A stretch of DNA of 11,611 bases from Candidatus Galligastranaerophilus gallistercoris (GTDB lineage: Bacteria > Cyanobacteriota > Vampirovibrionia > Gastranaerophilales > Gastranaerophilaceae). A model generated the notes under the pieces. That model saw nothing but the letters and a program-made list of their open reading frames with translations. It did not search any database and was not told where the DNA came from. Below are positions 1 to 7,287 of the stretch, one piece after another; within the stretch, counting starts at the first letter, position 1, and the number at the start of each line of letters is the position of its first letter. Made by a program: the position numbers and the translations under genes. The stretch covers positions 1 to 11,611 of the forward strand of contig DVJH01000176.1 of assembly GCA_018710795.1 (NCBI GenBank). Reading direction: 5' to 3'.

Positions 1-2
1 AC

Positions 3-776
3 AAACAAACAATGGTCGATGTTGATTTGGTTGCCGTAACGGGAAATGTGGGAGAATTCAGAGGGGGAATTACTCTGGCGGAAAATCTTCCAAATAACGA
101 TAAACTCTCAATCAAAATGGGCGGCGGAAGAAGAAACGTTTACCACAGACAAATAAGAACGGCAGATCCCGTTAAGCTTCAAAAAAGGCTTGATAAAATT
201 TTAGATAAATCACAGCATAAATACTATCTTGATGAGGCGGATCACTGGTTTACAATCGGGCATGAAAACGCCCATTCTTTAGGCCCCAACAAAGGAACGG
301 AAGCTTTGGGCAAATATACAAGCATAATTGAAGAAAATAAAGCCGATATGGGCTCGCTTGCTTTTGTTGATTTGCTGCATGAGCTCGGGTACTATACAAA
401 AGAACAAAGAAAACAAATTATAGTAACTTTTATTGCCGATTGTTTCTTAAAATCAAAACCCGAATTATCGCAAGCCCACAGGGTAAGAACCGTTATGCAG
501 AATTATTTTCTTTTTAGGGAAGGCGCATACAATCTTACGAGCGACAATAAAATCTTTGTAAATATTGATAAGGTTGTTCCCGCCGCAAAGAAAATGTTAA
601 ATACGATAATAAGAATTCAAATGTCAAAAAGATTTTCGGAAGGCGAAAAATACGTTAAAGAAAACTTTATCTGGACAAATGAAATGGAAATTATTGCAAA
701 TAAATTAAAAGAAGTGAATAAAACCCTAAACGGCACGGTAGTTTCAACTCTGGCGGAAAAACTTTTAAAAGATTAA
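3..776 (+). CDS. M49-like (dipeptidyl peptidase III family) zinc metallopeptidase, 5' end outside window
   Basis: The frame is open to the window edge, and the ATG at 12 sits inside conserved-looking sequence (KQT-MVDVDLVAV), so the true start lies upstream and this is the C-terminal part. Numbering from that ATG, the sequence has GGITLAENLPNNDK (residues 18-31), resembling the 'NLPNDE' segment of bacterial DPP III proteins, then a zinc motif HENAH (84-88) followed by SLGP, and EENKAD (107-112), where the glutamate would be the third zinc ligand. The order HExxH...EExKAD matches M49 peptidases, which release dipeptides from peptide N-termini. The motif is the five-residue HExxH form, not the classical HExxGH hexapeptide. 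No signal peptide can be judged because the N-terminus is missing. The next gene starts 52 bp downstream with no clear terminator between. Family assignment is good; the exact activity is inferred. Confidence 0.8.
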   Translation, partial: KQTMVDVDLVAVTGNVGEFRGGITLAENLPNNDKLSIKMGGGRRNVYHRQIRTADPVKLQKRLDKILDKSQHKYYLDEADHWFTIGHENAHSLGPNKGTEALGKYTSIIEENKADMGSLAFVDLLHELGYYTKEQRKQIIVTFIADCFLKSKPELSQAHRVRTVMQNYFLFREGAYNLTSDNKIFVNIDKVVPAAKKMLNTIIRIQMSKRFSEGEKYVKENFIWTNEMEIIANKLKEVNKTLNGTVVSTLAEKLLKD

Positions 777-815
777 TCAATCATTTGGTTGAGCGCAATT
801 AAAAAACATTAAGAG

Positions 816-821
816 TATAAT
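816..821 (+). promoter_or_regulatory. Candidate -10 element (TATAAT) directly upstream of the helicase start
   Basis: A perfect TATAAT ends 7 nt before the ATG at 829. A transcript initiated from it would begin at or within a base or two of the start codon, so it would be leaderless. The best -35 match, TTGAGC at 789-794, is 21 nt away, longer than usual, so this is only a candidate. Confidence 0.4.
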
Positions 822-828
822 TATATCT

Positions 829-3800
829 ATGTTAGAAACAATACCTAAAGCCGTCAACAAAGTTTTTATGGGAAATTTTATAAAAAGAATTTCCCAATAT
901 CTGCATGATTGCATAAGAGAAGAAGTTCAAAGCTCAACATTCAGAAATCTTAAAGGTGATAAAGAAAATAAATGGGTCTTTTTGGAAGGAGAAGAAGAAC
1001 TTTTTTCAAACTATGATAACCCGCTTATTCTGAAAGGCGATAACCCCTATCTGACGGAATTGATGATTCAGGCGGAAGTCAGCCAGAAAGAAAAATATCT
1101 TTTATACGGATATCTCTTTTTAATAGGAAAAAACGGCAGGGCAAAGAAAAATAACGAATTTTTAACGCCGATTTTATATTCCCCCTGTAAAATCGAACGT
1201 GAAGGAAAAAATTTAAAATTATCGATTCAGGAAGAAACATTATCTTTAAACACGGGTGCCCTTGCGCAATTAATGAAAAAAGATGACGAAGATGAAATTG
1301 ATGCAATGCTTCAAGGGCTGATTGACGTTGTTCCCGAACTGCCATTAAATGAAGAAAAACTTGAAATCTTCTTATCAACATTGAAATCTTTAATCCCCGA
1401 TGTTGAAATTGAAACAACCGAATCAATAAACGAACAATTGCACCAGAACGATGAAGATTTTTATTCAACAACAATTGAAAATATTGACGAATTTAATTTT
1501 GAAGAACTGGATTCAATTGATGTTATAAAACAAAAACCTAAAGTCAACCTTGATAAATTAATTTTAAAAAGGCTCCAATCCGTCATTTTAACAAAACGCC
1601 CGACAGTAACCGCAGGCGTATTGCACGAATTAACCCAAATCTCGGAAAAACCCGCAGGAATAATAAAAGAAACGGCGCTTGGCGTCATATTGGATGAATA
1701 CAATAACCAGACAAAAAAAGATTTAAAATTAAAAGAAAATACAAAAACCGATTTCTTCCCCGTAACTCCTTTAGGATTAAGCGATTCTCAGGAAGATGTC
1801 ATAAGAAAAATCGAAAACAATGACTTTCTTGCCGTCTACGGCCCCCCGGGAACCGGAAAAAGCCAGACAATCGTAAATCTTGTTTCACATTTAATCGCAA
1901 ATAATAAAACCGTTTTGGTCGCCTCAAGAATGGATAAAGCGGTTGATGTCGTGGCGGAAAGATTAAACGAAATGAATGCGCCTTATTTGGCGCTCAGAGC
2001 AGGAAGAGCCAATTATCAAAAACAATTATGTTTTCAATTGGAAGATTTGTTATCAAATAAAGTTGAATTAAATTCGGAAGATTATACGGATTCCATTCTT
2101 GTTGATACAAAAGATATGAAAGAGCTTCTGGATGAAATTAAACGTCTGGAAAATATGTGCGAAAAAATTATTCATCTTGAAGAAAAATATGAAGAAGCAC
2201 ACAATGAAATTGAACAATCGGAAGGCGCTATCGGCGAATTAAGGTACATTAAAAACGATTTAACGCTGAAAGAAGTTGAAACAATAAAAAAAGCGCTTGA
2301 AAAATTAAAAAATAATTTAAAAAAAGATACCAATTTCATCGTTAAAATACTAATATTTTTAAATTTAAGAAAAATCAAAAAAATTCTTAAATTAAAAAAA
2401 GCCTTTAAAATTCAAGATATGACCCAAAGGCTTGAAATTGAGCTAGATATCGAAAAATTAAGCGCAAAAGCAAGAGAAATTGAAGATGACATTATGTCAA
2501 CTGGAAATCTTCATCAGCTTTTAAATAAAATAAAATTATTAAAAGGAAAACAAAAAAAACTTGCGGTTGAAATTTTGAAAAACAAAAGAAGGGCCGCCTT
2601 AAAAGAGCTTTTATCGGATCAAAACAAAAGAAGAAGATTAATGATTCACTCAAAATCTCTGGTAAGCAAAAAAGCAATGCTCCAAAACCGCCTTCTTGAA
2701 AACGAAGATTTTAAACCGCTTTTGAATGCTTTTCCATGCTGGTGCACAACAACCTATGCAATTTCAAACTCGCTTCCCCTGAAGCCTGCATTGTTTGATG
2801 TTGTCATAATAGATGAAGCAAGCCAGTGCGACATTGCAAGCTGCTTTCCCATTTTATACAGAGCCAAAAAAGCGGTTATAGTGGGCGATGATAAACAATT
2901 ACCGCATCTGTCGTTTTTGGAAAAAGCAAAAGAACAGTCATTTTTAAATCAATATAACATTGACGATAAATATCAGCTAATGTGGCGCTTCAGAACAAAT
3001 TCAATGTTTGATTTGGCAAATTATTATTCAACAACGCCCGTTTTATTGGACGAGCACTTCAGAAGCCCCCGCCCGATTATTGAATTTTCAAGCAAAGAAT
3101 TCTACGGCGGAAGAATAAAAGTAATGAAAACAACGCCCGAAAATTCTTGCCCCGTTGAGCTTGTTGTAGTTCCCGAAGGCAGAGTCGATGCGGATATCAC
3201 AAGAAATACAATCGAAGCGGAAGCGGTTATTAAAAAAATGAGAGATATTATCGCTCAAGATGAAGAAGAAAACCCGGATAACCCGACTTCAATCGGAATT
3301 TTATCGCCCTTCAGGGGACAGGTCGATTTAATTAAAAAAGATGTTTTACAAATGTTTTCGCTTGAAACGATACAAAAACATTCAATTGAAATAGGCACCG
3401 CCCATACTTTTCAGGGCGATGAAAAAGACATTATGCTTATGTCCTGGGCAATTGCGGACAATTCACGCTCGCAGTCTCTGACGTTTTTACAAAAACCGAA
3501 TCTGTTTAACGTTGCAATTACAAGGGCAAGAAAAAAGATTATAAATTTTATCTCAAAAGCGCCGAATACAATCCCCGAAGGGCTTTTAAGAGATTATGTC
3601 GAATACGTCCAAAATGCAAAAAAAGCGTTTGAAACAAAAGATAAAATTCAATTCAAAAACGATTTTGAAAAAGAAGTTTGGGGCGAATTAACCGCTATAA
3701 TGCCAGATAAAAAAATCTTATCGGGACTTGATATCGGCGGCGTCAATGCTGATTTAACGATAGGAAACACAATAATAGAATTGGACGGTGTTTCCGATAA

Positions 3801-3942
3801 AATACCGCAGAAATATTCAAACATGAAAAAACAATCAATATTGGAAAGATGCGGTTTTAAAGTTATCCGCCTAACCAAAAGAGAATGGGATTTATCCAAA
3901 AAAGCATCAACGGAAAGAATTTTAAAAGAACTGGAAAATTAA
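829..3942 (+). CDS. Superfamily 1 (Upf1-like) DNA/RNA helicase with C-terminal endonuclease-like domain
   Basis: A 1037-residue protein. Residues 1-330 are an N-terminal region whose LLYGYLFLIG...TPILYSPCKIER pattern recalls the N-terminal domain of DUF4011-type helicases. Helicase motifs follow: Walker A GPPGTGKSQT (338-347), motif Ia TVLVASRMDKAVD, a Lys/Glu-rich likely coiled-coil insertion (about 430-630), Walker B IIDEASQCD (660-668), GDDKQLP (686-692), EHFRSPRP (742-749), HTFQGDEKD (859-867) and VAITRARKK (895-903). The C-terminus (945-1037) has FEKEVW, D968, D975 and IIELDG (982-987), resembling DUF559/MTES-type PD-(D/E)xK nucleases. The expected activity is ATP-driven unwinding or translocation coupled to DNA cleavage; this architecture occurs in defence and repair contexts. 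No Shine-Dalgarno precedes ATG 829, but an in-frame TGA at 790-792 limits extension and no better start follows. A strong hairpin ends the unit. Confidence 0.9.
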   Translation: MLETIPKAVNKVFMGNFIKRISQYLHDCIREEVQSSTFRNLKGDKENKWVFLEGEEELFSNYDNPLILKGDNPYLTELMIQAEVSQKEKYLLYGYLFLIGKNGRAKKNNEFLTPILYSPCKIEREGKNLKLSIQEETLSLNTGALAQLMKKDDEDEIDAMLQGLIDVVPELPLNEEKLEIFLSTLKSLIPDVEIETTESINEQLHQNDEDFYSTTIENIDEFNFEELDSIDVIKQKPKVNLDKLILKRLQSVILTKRPTVTAGVLHELTQISEKPAGIIKETALGVILDEYNNQTKKDLKLKENTKTDFFPVTPLGLSDSQEDVIRKIENNDFLAVYGPPGTGKSQTIVNLVSHLIANNKTVLVASRMDKAVDVVAERLNEMNAPYLALRAGRANYQKQLCFQLEDLLSNKVELNSEDYTDSILVDTKDMKELLDEIKRLENMCEKIIHLEEKYEEAHNEIEQSEGAIGELRYIKNDLTLKEVETIKKALEKLKNNLKKDTNFIVKILIFLNLRKIKKILKLKKAFKIQDMTQRLEIELDIEKLSAKAREIEDDIMSTGNLHQLLNKIKLLKGKQKKLAVEILKNKRRAALKELLSDQNKRRRLMIHSKSLVSKKAMLQNRLLENEDFKPLLNAFPCWCTTTYAISNSLPLKPALFDVVIIDEASQCDIASCFPILYRAKKAVIVGDDKQLPHLSFLEKAKEQSFLNQYNIDDKYQLMWRFRTNSMFDLANYYSTTPVLLDEHFRSPRPIIEFSSKEFYGGRIKVMKTTPENSCPVELVVVPEGRVDADITRNTIEAEAVIKKMRDIIAQDEEENPDNPTSIGILSPFRGQVDLIKKDVLQMFSLETIQKHSIEIGTAHTFQGDEKDIMLMSWAIADNSRSQSLTFLQKPNLFNVAITRARKKIINFISKAPNTIPEGLLRDYVEYVQNAKKAFETKDKIQFKNDFEKEVWGELTAIMPDKKILSGLDIGGVNADLTIGNTIIELDGVSDKIPQKYSNMKKQSILERCGFKVIRLTKREWDLSKKASTERILKELEN

Positions 3943-3970
3943 AAAAGGGGGTTAATTTAACCCCCTTTTT
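3941..3970. terminator. Bidirectional rho-independent terminator between convergent genes
   Basis: GGGGGTTAA (3947-3955) pairs with TTAACCCCC (3957-3965), flanked by an A-run and a T-run, so a U-tract follows the hairpin on either strand. It overlaps the stop codon of the helicase gene and lies 7 bp past the stop of the convergent permease gene, so it probably serves both. Confidence 0.92.
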
Positions 3971-3977
3971 AATATCT

Positions 3978-5303
3978 TTATGCCAGAAATCTTAAATAAA
4001 TATATCCCGTGCTTATTACAAGCGAAATCAAAACAACTCCGACCCCGTATTTCATAAATCTCATAAACGGTATCGGGTACCCCGCTTTTGCGGCATTTTC
4101 GCTTACAATAACGTTAGCGGCAGCGCCTATTATGGTTAAGTTGCCGCCGAGACATGCCCCTAAAGATAACGCCCACCACAAAGGATATGCATAATCTATG
4201 CTTGTTGCTTTTTCGATTTCTAAAATCATGGGTGCCATCGTTGCGGTGTAGGGAATGTTATCAATAAACCCTGAAATTATCCCCGATGCCCACAAAATAA
4301 TCATGGCGGTTGCATTCTGGTTGCCGTCCGTTACGTTTAAAACCCACTCCGCCATCATTTTAATTCCGCCCGAAGCTTCAAGTCCGCCTATTATTATAAA
4401 TAAACCTACAAAGAAAAATATGGTGTTCCATTCAACTTCTCTTAAAATTTCGGTCGGTTTTTCAAATAACAACAATACGCATGCTCCAAGCATTGCAATA
4501 ATACATGTTTCAACATGTATTACATCATGAAGCATAAATCCGATAATAACAAGCACTAAAACAATTGTTGATCTTATCATAAGGTTAAAATCGGTTATTG
4601 TATTTGAATTGTCGATTTTTGAAACTTCCGCCATTTTTTCTTTTGTCGTAACAAGAACTTTTCTGAAACAAAGAACGTAAAATATCATAACCGCAAGCAT
4701 AATAACGGCAACGCCTGGTGTTAATTCTTTAATAAAGTCCATAAATGTTAAACCGCCCGTGCTTCCTATGATAATATTCGGAGGATCTCCGATTAAAGTT
4801 GCCGTGCCTCCGATATTGGATGCCATAACTTCGCAAAGCAAATACGGAATCGGATTAATATCAAGTTTTTTGCATATTGAAAACGTAATCGGCATAATAA
4901 GAATAACGGTTGTAACATTATCCAAAAATGCGCTCACAAATGCCGTAAACAACCCTAAAGTAACAAGAACTTTAATCGGATGTCCTTTTGTTAATTTTAA
5001 AAGTTCGTTTGCAATATAATTAAATACTCCGCTTCTTGTCGTAATTAAAACTATAATCATCATCGAAACAAGAAGGAATATAACGTTAAAATCGACAAAG
5101 TTAATGAAATATAACTGATTTATTAACCCGTCAACCGTTTTTGTCTGGCTTACAAGCCCAAGAATAATTGTTATGACGGCACCTAAAAGCGCAATCGTAA
5201 CTTTCGGAATCTTATCAAGCGCAATAAAAAAATATGCAACGATTAATATACCGGCTGAAATTACAAGATTGTGCGCCGTAACATAATTTTGTATAAATTC
5301 CAT
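3978..5303 (-). CDS. ArsB/NhaD (ion transporter superfamily) permease
   Basis: A 441-residue, very hydrophobic protein with about 11-12 predicted membrane segments in two halves. Each half carries the paired signature of ArsB/NhaD/SLC13-type permeases: FLDNVTTVILIMP (127-138) with GGTATLIGDPPN (165-176), and FIDNIPYTATMAP (347-359) with LGGNLTIIGAAANV (385-398). Family members exchange Na+ for H+ or export arsenite and other anions across the inner membrane. Na+/H+ antiport (NhaD-like) is plausible, but the substrate cannot be fixed from sequence. The start is supported by a strong GGAGGT at 5309-5314, 5 nt from the ATG. The gene starts 14 bp after the stop of the OadG-like gene, so the two are almost certainly co-transcribed. 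It ends at the shared hairpin 3941-3970. Confidence 0.92.
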   Translation of the reverse strand: MEFIQNYVTAHNLVISAGILIVAYFFIALDKIPKVTIALLGAVITIILGLVSQTKTVDGLINQLYFINFVDFNVIFLLVSMMIIVLITTRSGVFNYIANELLKLTKGHPIKVLVTLGLFTAFVSAFLDNVTTVILIMPITFSICKKLDINPIPYLLCEVMASNIGGTATLIGDPPNIIIGSTGGLTFMDFIKELTPGVAVIMLAVMIFYVLCFRKVLVTTKEKMAEVSKIDNSNTITDFNLMIRSTIVLVLVIIGFMLHDVIHVETCIIAMLGACVLLLFEKPTEILREVEWNTIFFFVGLFIIIGGLEASGGIKMMAEWVLNVTDGNQNATAMIILWASGIISGFIDNIPYTATMAPMILEIEKATSIDYAYPLWWALSLGACLGGNLTIIGAAANVIVSENAAKAGYPIPFMRFMKYGVGVVLISLVISTGYIYLRFLA

Positions 5304-5317
5304 TAATTACCTCCAAA

Positions 5318-5575
5318 CTATGCCTTTGTTTGATAAGCAAGCGCCGCAGCAATTGCAACCGCAATATCTTCGGTTTCGCCCGTTTGTGCTTTACTTTTCT
5401 TTGAGGTTTCTTCTTTGACTTCAACGGGAAATTTTTTATTGATATATCTTACGATAACCTGTGTAAAGTCTATAACCCATATCATAACGGTTAAAAATAC
5501 CATAACTACAAACATACCGACCAATGTAACGGTCATGCCGTCTGAAAAAAGCGGCATAAATTTTTCCATATCCAT
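5318..5575 (-). CDS. OadG-like small membrane protein (sodium-pump decarboxylase gamma-subunit family)
   Basis: An 85-residue protein with a short N-terminus, one membrane segment (about 14-36, MTVTLVGMFVVMVFLTVMIWV), a charged linker rich in Lys, Glu and Ser/Thr (50-70), and a C-terminal IAVAIAAALAYQTKA (71-85). A single helix, charged linker and Ala/Ile tail are typical of gamma subunits of Na+-pumping decarboxylases such as oxaloacetate decarboxylase, where the subunit anchors and assembles the complex. The start is supported by AAGGAG at 5582-5587, 6-7 nt from the ATG. No decarboxylase alpha, beta or biotin-carrier subunit is visible here; the only partner is the downstream permease, whose ribosome-binding site begins 4 bp after this stop. 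Membership in the family is likely, but the role with the permease is unknown. Confidence 0.78.
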   Translation of the reverse strand: MDMEKFMPLFSDGMTVTLVGMFVVMVFLTVMIWVIDFTQVIVRYINKKFPVEVKEETSKKSKAQTGETEDIAVAIAAALAYQTKA

Positions 5576-5599
5576 TTTTTGCTCCTTAAATCTTATTAA

Positions 5600-5621
5600 C
5601 CTTTAAATATAAAATTTAAGG
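5600..5621 (-). terminator. Weak AT-rich hairpin between the small secreted gene and the OadG-like gene
   Basis: CCTTAAAT pairs with ATTTAAAGG with one bulged base and a 5-nt loop. It lies 5 bp past the stop of the 5627-6013 gene and just upstream of the OadG-like ribosome-binding site. There is no clean U-tract, so it could be a weak terminator, a leader hairpin or chance. Confidence 0.3.
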
Positions 5622-5626
5622 TGTTT

Positions 5627-6013
5627 TTACGGAGCCTGGGGGAATACTTGCGATAAATGCGCAATAAAATGCAATTTATGAGTATTTTTTAAATATGTAC
5701 GGCCATGAATATATGACAAAAACTTTTGAAAGTGTTTCTTTTGCAAAATCATATGCAAATTATACGGAGAGTTTGAATTTGCCTCGTTTTTTACTCCGCT
5801 TGAAGAAACTCTTGAGTCTCTGTTTGTTAAATTGGAAACGGGCTTATTATTTTCATTATTGATAATGTCTTCGTTCAAATAATCGGCGCTGTATATATAC
5901 GCACCAGCAAAGGCAGCTTTTGAAGAACAATTATATTCGCCCGCAAAAGTTGTATTTATTAAAATCGAAATAAATACAAAAAATAAAAAAACTACCCTGC
6001 AAACTAATTTCAT
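5627..6013 (-). CDS. Small putative secreted protein, unknown function
   Basis: Starting at the ATG at 6013, the 128-residue product begins MKLVCRVVFLFFVFISILINTTFA-GEYN: a short basic end, a hydrophobic core and a plausible signal peptidase I site after residue 24. The mature part (about 104 residues) is polar, rich in Asn and Ser, with a basic C-terminal third (KKHFQKFLSYIHGRTYLKNTHKLHFIAH). I recognise no family or catalytic motif. A longer GTG-start version from 6049 would overlap the alkyltransferase stop, has no Shine-Dalgarno and would place a charged stretch before the signal peptide, so 6013 is preferred. Even there the ribosome-binding site is poor; TATAGT at 6026-6031 could be a -10 element giving a leader of only about 5 nt. 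The signal peptide is the main evidence that the gene is real. Confidence 0.55.
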   Translation of the reverse strand: MKLVCRVVFLFFVFISILINTTFAGEYNCSSKAAFAGAYIYSADYLNEDIINNENNKPVSNLTNRDSRVSSSGVKNEANSNSPYNLHMILQKKHFQKFLSYIHGRTYLKNTHKLHFIAHLSQVFPQAP

Positions 6014-6042
6014 ACCAATAATAATACTATAAAAATCGACTT

Positions 6043-6549
6043 TTAACACAAGAGGTTTTTAATGAATGCACCTTCAAGTTCAAGCAATTTTTCTTTTCTT
6101 TTTATTCCGCCCGCATACCCCGTCAATAAACCGTTTGAACCGATTACTCTGTGGCATGGAATAATTATTAAAATCGGATTTCTTGAAACTGCGCCTCCTA
6201 TGGCTTGAGAGGACATTTTTAAAATGCCTCTTTTTTTGGCAATCTTGTTTGCAATATCTTTATATGTAATAGTTTTTCCGTACGGAATATTTTTTAATAT
6301 TTCCCAAACTTCAAGCTGAAATTCGCTTCCCTTCAACAACAATTCGGGGGTAAAATCGGGGGCTTTACCTTCAAAATAATAATCCAGCCATTTTTTGGCG
6401 TCTATAAAAACTTTTAATTCTTTTTCTTTTAAATCTTTTATTTCGGGTTCAAATTTTTTTTGCCCTTCAAAATATAAATTGGTAAGACAGTTATCTTCTC
6501 CGATTAATATAATTTTCCCGAAAGGCGAATCATAAGAACTTTTAAACAT
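6043..6549 (-). CDS. ogt: Methylated-DNA--[protein]-cysteine S-methyltransferase (O6-alkylguanine-DNA alkyltransferase)
   Basis: A 168-residue protein of the usual Ogt length. It repairs O6-methylguanine (and O4-methylthymine) in DNA by transferring the alkyl group irreversibly to its own cysteine. The N-terminal domain begins FKSSYDSPFGKIILIG, typical of the family. The C-terminal domain has GSEFQLEVWEILKNIPYGKTITYKDIA (74-100, with the helix-turn-helix following), AIGGAVSRNP (116-125) with the conserved Asn and Arg, and IIPCHRVIG (129-137) with nucleophile Cys132. The start at 6549 overlaps the glycosylase stop by 8 bp (ATGTTTAA) and matches family N-termini. A longer frame could begin at TTG 6585 but that lies inside the glycosylase gene and adds non-family residues. 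The overlap suggests translational coupling of two alkylation-repair enzymes. Confidence 0.95.
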   Translation of the reverse strand: MFKSSYDSPFGKIILIGEDNCLTNLYFEGQKKFEPEIKDLKEKELKVFIDAKKWLDYYFEGKAPDFTPELLLKGSEFQLEVWEILKNIPYGKTITYKDIANKIAKKRGILKMSSQAIGGAVSRNPILIIIPCHRVIGSNGLLTGYAGGIKRKEKLLELEGAFIKNLLC

Positions 6550-7147
6550 TCGTTCCCGCCGCTTCCCAAAGATAAAGGCTTGCAACGCTTAAATAAGGCG
6601 TCCATTTTTCTTTTAACTCTTCAAAAAATTCTTTTTTTACGATATCAACCCCGTATAAAATTTTTATTCCTCTTTGTATGCCTAAATCCTTATAACTTAA
6701 AACATCCATTCTCTGAAGACAGAATAACAAAACCATCTCGGCGCTCCAAATGCCTATTCCCCTTTGTGCGGTTAATTCTTTTATAATAATATCCGTCGGC
6801 TTATCATACAATTTATCAAGGTCCAATTCTTTATTTTTGACTTTCATTGCAAGTTCAAAAATATATCCCGCTTTTTTATATGAAATGCCGAATGCTTTTA
6901 TTTTATCAACACCCGCTTTTATTATCGTATCCGGCGTAATTTTAATTAAGCCTTCATTCATTCTTTTCCATATTGAAACATGCGCTTTTGTTGAAATCTG
7001 CTGGCCCGTTATACAGTGAACAAGAGAATAAAAAATATCGGGGTCGGTTTCTCTTTTTATTGTTCCGATTTTATCAATATAAGCGCCTAAAATTTTATCT
7101 TTTGATTTCAGATAATCTTTTTCTTTTTTCCCGTATTTAAAATACAT
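6542..7147 (-). CDS. DNA-3-methyladenine glycosylase (HhH-GPD / AlkA-type)
   Basis: A 201-residue single-domain base-excision repair glycosylase that removes alkylated purines. MYFKYGKKEKDYLKSKDKILG at the start, VHCITGQQISTKAHVSIW (43-60), the helix-hairpin-helix with LTAQRGIGIWSAEMVLLF (125-142) and MDVLSYKDLGIQRG (147-160) match the HhH-GPD family; Asp154 is the predicted catalytic aspartate. It lacks the N-terminal domain of E. coli AlkA, as is usual for short bacterial versions. An ATG at 7177 would add ten residues but has no ribosome-binding site, whereas AAAAAAGG at 7155-7162 sits 7 nt from the ATG at 7147. It is the first gene of a repair pair with ogt. Two hairpins separate it from groEL, so it needs its own promoter, which I could not identify. 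Confidence 0.92.
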   Translation of the reverse strand: MYFKYGKKEKDYLKSKDKILGAYIDKIGTIKRETDPDIFYSLVHCITGQQISTKAHVSIWKRMNEGLIKITPDTIIKAGVDKIKAFGISYKKAGYIFELAMKVKNKELDLDKLYDKPTDIIIKELTAQRGIGIWSAEMVLLFCLQRMDVLSYKDLGIQRGIKILYGVDIVKKEFFEELKEKWTPYLSVASLYLWEAAGTNV

Positions 7148-7154
7148 AAAATAA

Positions 7155-7162
7155 CCTTTTTT
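7155..7162 (-). promoter_or_regulatory. Ribosome-binding site that decides the glycosylase start
   Basis: On the minus strand AAAAAAGG lies 7 nt before the ATG at 7147. This favours 7147 over the ATG at 7177, which is preceded only by the arm of a hairpin. Confidence 0.65.
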
Positions 7163-7180
7163 AAAAAATTTTACCATAAC

Positions 7181-7214
7181 AAAAGACCCGAATAAAAATA
7201 TATTCGGGTCTTTT
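7181..7214. terminator. Second hairpin downstream of groEL, in the glycosylase leader
   Basis: AAAAGACCCGAATA (7181-7194) pairs with TATTCGGGTCTTTT (7201-7214), a perfect 14-bp stem with a 6-nt loop and T-rich flanks on both strands. It is probably a back-up terminator for groESL read-through. It could also be a leader structure of the glycosylase mRNA, since it ends 33 bp before that start codon. Confidence 0.75.
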
Positions 7215-7228
7215 TATTTTAATTTTAC

Positions 7229-7265
7229 AAAAAAAGATTGGATAAAATTTTATCCAATCTTTTTA
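7229..7265 (-). terminator. groESL operon terminator
   Basis: A perfect 26-bp palindrome (7235-7260; arm AGATTGGATAAAA) is flanked by an A-run and a T-run. On the minus strand the hairpin is followed by seven U residues, 22 bp past the groEL stop. Confidence 0.88.
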
Positions 7266-7287
7266 AGGTATATGTATTTTTAAAAAA

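Noticed and set aside
6047..6049. GTG start at 6049 for the small secreted protein
   Set aside because: No Shine-Dalgarno, overlap with ogt, and the ATG at 6013 gives a proper signal peptide.
7235..7260. 26-bp perfect palindrome as a regulator-binding site
   Set aside because: Its position just after the groEL stop and the following U-run make it a terminator hairpin.
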